DNA of 6,703 bases from Armatimonadota bacterium (lineage in GTDB: Bacteria; Armatimonadota; Fimbriimonadia; Fimbriimonadales; Fimbriimonadaceae): assembly GCA_023423495.1 (NCBI GenBank), contig JAFAFM010000293.1:1-6703 (forward strand), written 5' to 3'. A program made the position numbers and the translations under genes. Position 1 is the first letter of the stretch. Every line of letters begins with the position of its first letter. Below the pieces are notes generated by a model, which was given only the letters and a program-made list of their open reading frames with translations, had not been told where the DNA came from and searched no databases. This document shows positions 5,756 through 6,703 of this stretch, one piece after another.

Positions 5756-5856
5756 AGTGAGTCTCCAAAAGTTAACGGCGCGCGAGGACGAAAGGGCTGG
5801 TTTGGCGGGCCGTGCGGCAGCCACGCCTACTTGGAGGTGCGTTTCATAAGGGCAAG

Positions 5857-5862
5857 ATTATA
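5857..5862 (-). promoter_or_regulatory. Candidate -10 box for the MFS gene
   Basis: The minus strand reads TATAAT, a perfect -10 hexamer, here. No good -35 element lies 16-18 bp upstream: that position is occupied by the GC-rich palindrome at 5879-5892, so an activator-dependent or repressed promoter is possible. Transcription would start near 5850, leaving a leader of about 95 nt to the TTG start or 27 nt to the GTG start. Confidence 0.4.
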
Positions 5863-5878
5863 GCTCTACGTAAGGGTC

Positions 5879-5892
5879 CGGTCCCGGGACCG
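5879..5892. promoter_or_regulatory. Perfect 14-bp palindrome between hydrolase and MFS genes
   Basis: CGGTCCCGGGACCG is fully self-complementary. It begins 5 bases after the hydrolase stop codon and covers the expected -35 region of the transporter promoter. It could be an operator for a dimeric regulator, or a short GC stem (5 bp, CCGG loop) that helps end the hydrolase transcript. No T-tract follows on the minus strand, so I favour the operator reading weakly. Confidence 0.4.
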
Positions 5893-5896
5893 CAGC

Positions 5897-6703
5897 TTAT
5901 TGGACCAATGATACGATCCGGTCCACGTACTCCTGCAAATTGGCATCGGAGCAGTGAGCGTGGCCTGCGCCTTCTACAATCCAAAGGTCGCCTCCGCCAG
6001 CCTCGGCCAGGGCACGAGCATCTTCGACGGAGAACAACGCGTCCCGTTCACCGTGGATGATCAAGGATTTGCCTCCCCACTTGGCGGCGGACTCCACCGG
6101 ATTCACTGCTTTGGGGTCGATTCCGGTCATTCGCTTGGCCAGCATCGTGACCGGATAGAGTGCAATGTAAGCTCCCGGCGCTCGTCGGTTCATCCAACGC
6201 TTGGTGGCCTCGCCCAACCGTGCAAAAGACCCTTCGGAAACTACAGCTTCGATCTTAGGATTTCTCTCGGTCGCCAGCCAACACGCCGCACCTCCCATCG
6301 ATATCCCGACCAGGACAACCTTCGGGTCACCGCCAACTTGATCGTGGATCCATTCGACGACGTCGTGGACAATGTGGGATTCCTTCACAGAGAATCCGCT
6401 GGTTTCCTGCGTGCGATCTCCATGTCCTGGCATGGCCGGGATTACGACGCCGAAGCCTCTTTGGCGTAACTCTTCGGCGACAGGAATCCACCCCGACTGA
6501 GACCCGCCATAACCGTGGACGAGGACAAAAACTGGCTCGGTTAGAGGTTCCGAAACCCACATCGACGAGTGGGCTCGAAAGCCCTCCGGAATCGGGCCGT
6601 CGTTCTTGGTGGCCGGGCGGACATACTTTCTTGCCAGGATGTAGCAAATCGCGAAATAGAGTGCAATCGCCGCTGCCGAGACAAGAAGAACGTTATGCAA
6701 CGG
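5897..6703 (-). CDS. Membrane-anchored alpha/beta hydrolase (5' end at or beyond the window edge)
   Basis: This is a serine hydrolase of the alpha/beta fold, with at least 267 residues. Numbering from the TTG at 6700, residues 4-22 form a hydrophobic helix followed by ARKYVRP, a signal-anchor that would place the domain outside the membrane. The oxyanion loop is HGYGG (62-66) and the lid-side motif is MPGHGD (90-95). The nucleophile elbow is GISMGG with S134, the acid is D220 in HGERDALF, and the histidine is H247 in GAGHAH. The triad is complete. The pattern resembles YqkD-like and acylglycerol-lipase-like esterases, but the substrate is unknown. The frame stays open through the right edge (a CCG codon precedes the TTG). 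The true start may therefore be further upstream, and the entry should be treated as possibly partial. The stop at 5897 is followed by the palindrome at 5879-5892. Confidence 0.9.
   Translation of the reverse strand, partial: PLHNVLLVSAAAIALYFAICYILARKYVRPATKNDGPIPEGFRAHSSMWVSEPLTEPVFVLVHGYGGSQSGWIPVAEELRQRGFGVVIPAMPGHGDRTQETSGFSVKESHIVHDVVEWIHDQVGGDPKVVLVGISMGGAACWLATERNPKIEAVVSEGSFARLGEATKRWMNRRAPGAYIALYPVTMLAKRMTGIDPKAVNPVESAAKWGGKSLIIHGERDALFSVEDARALAEAGGGDLWIVEGAGHAHCSDANLQEYVDRIVSLVQ

Overview
This is a bacterial chromosomal window of moderate GC (roughly 55%, by eye), densely coded, with eight confidently identified genes and no rRNA, tRNA, IS element or CRISPR array. The gene set is an ANTAR-type response regulator, a mycobacterial-like Ap4A phosphorylase/HIT protein, a family-4 Fe-S uracil-DNA glycosylase and a KGG stress protein. 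It suggests a non-proteobacterial soil or aquatic bacterium. I lean to the Armatimonadota, Chloroflexota or Actinobacteriota side, but this is only an impression.

Left part, minus strand (1-1910): a two-gene unit. A conserved protein of unknown function (stop at 1026) overlaps by 4 bp (ATGA) the start of fumarylacetoacetase (fahA), the last enzyme of tyrosine/homogentisate breakdown. fahA runs off the left edge of the window. The tight coupling suggests that the unknown protein acts in the same pathway.

Middle, plus strand (2010-3725): a compact unit of a PdtaR-like receiver+ANTAR regulator, a HIT-family Ap4A phosphorylase-like enzyme 29 bp downstream, and a family-4 uracil-DNA glycosylase whose start overlaps the HIT gene by 14 bp. 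It combines RNA-level regulation, alarmone-type nucleotide turnover and DNA base repair, and looks like a stress or maintenance operon. A plausible promoter lies in the divergent gap in front of it.

Next, plus strand (3808-4458): a KGG-repeat stress protein with a strong Shine-Dalgarno and a structured 5' leader. It is followed by a 190-nt 3' region that ends in a very good rho-independent terminator. That 3' region hides what looks like a decayed (or ACG-started) second KGG-like reading frame.

Right part, minus strand (4469-6703): a major facilitator superfamily exporter, converging on the KGG gene. Upstream of it is an alpha/beta hydrolase with an N-terminal membrane anchor, whose 5' end is at or beyond the window edge. 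Between the two lie a perfect 14-bp palindrome and a TATAAT box that could control the transporter.

No classical defence island or mobile system is present. The best leads for new biology are the unknown fahA partner, the KGG locus (leader plus cryptic downstream frame), and the regulator-Ap4A phosphorylase-UDG unit.
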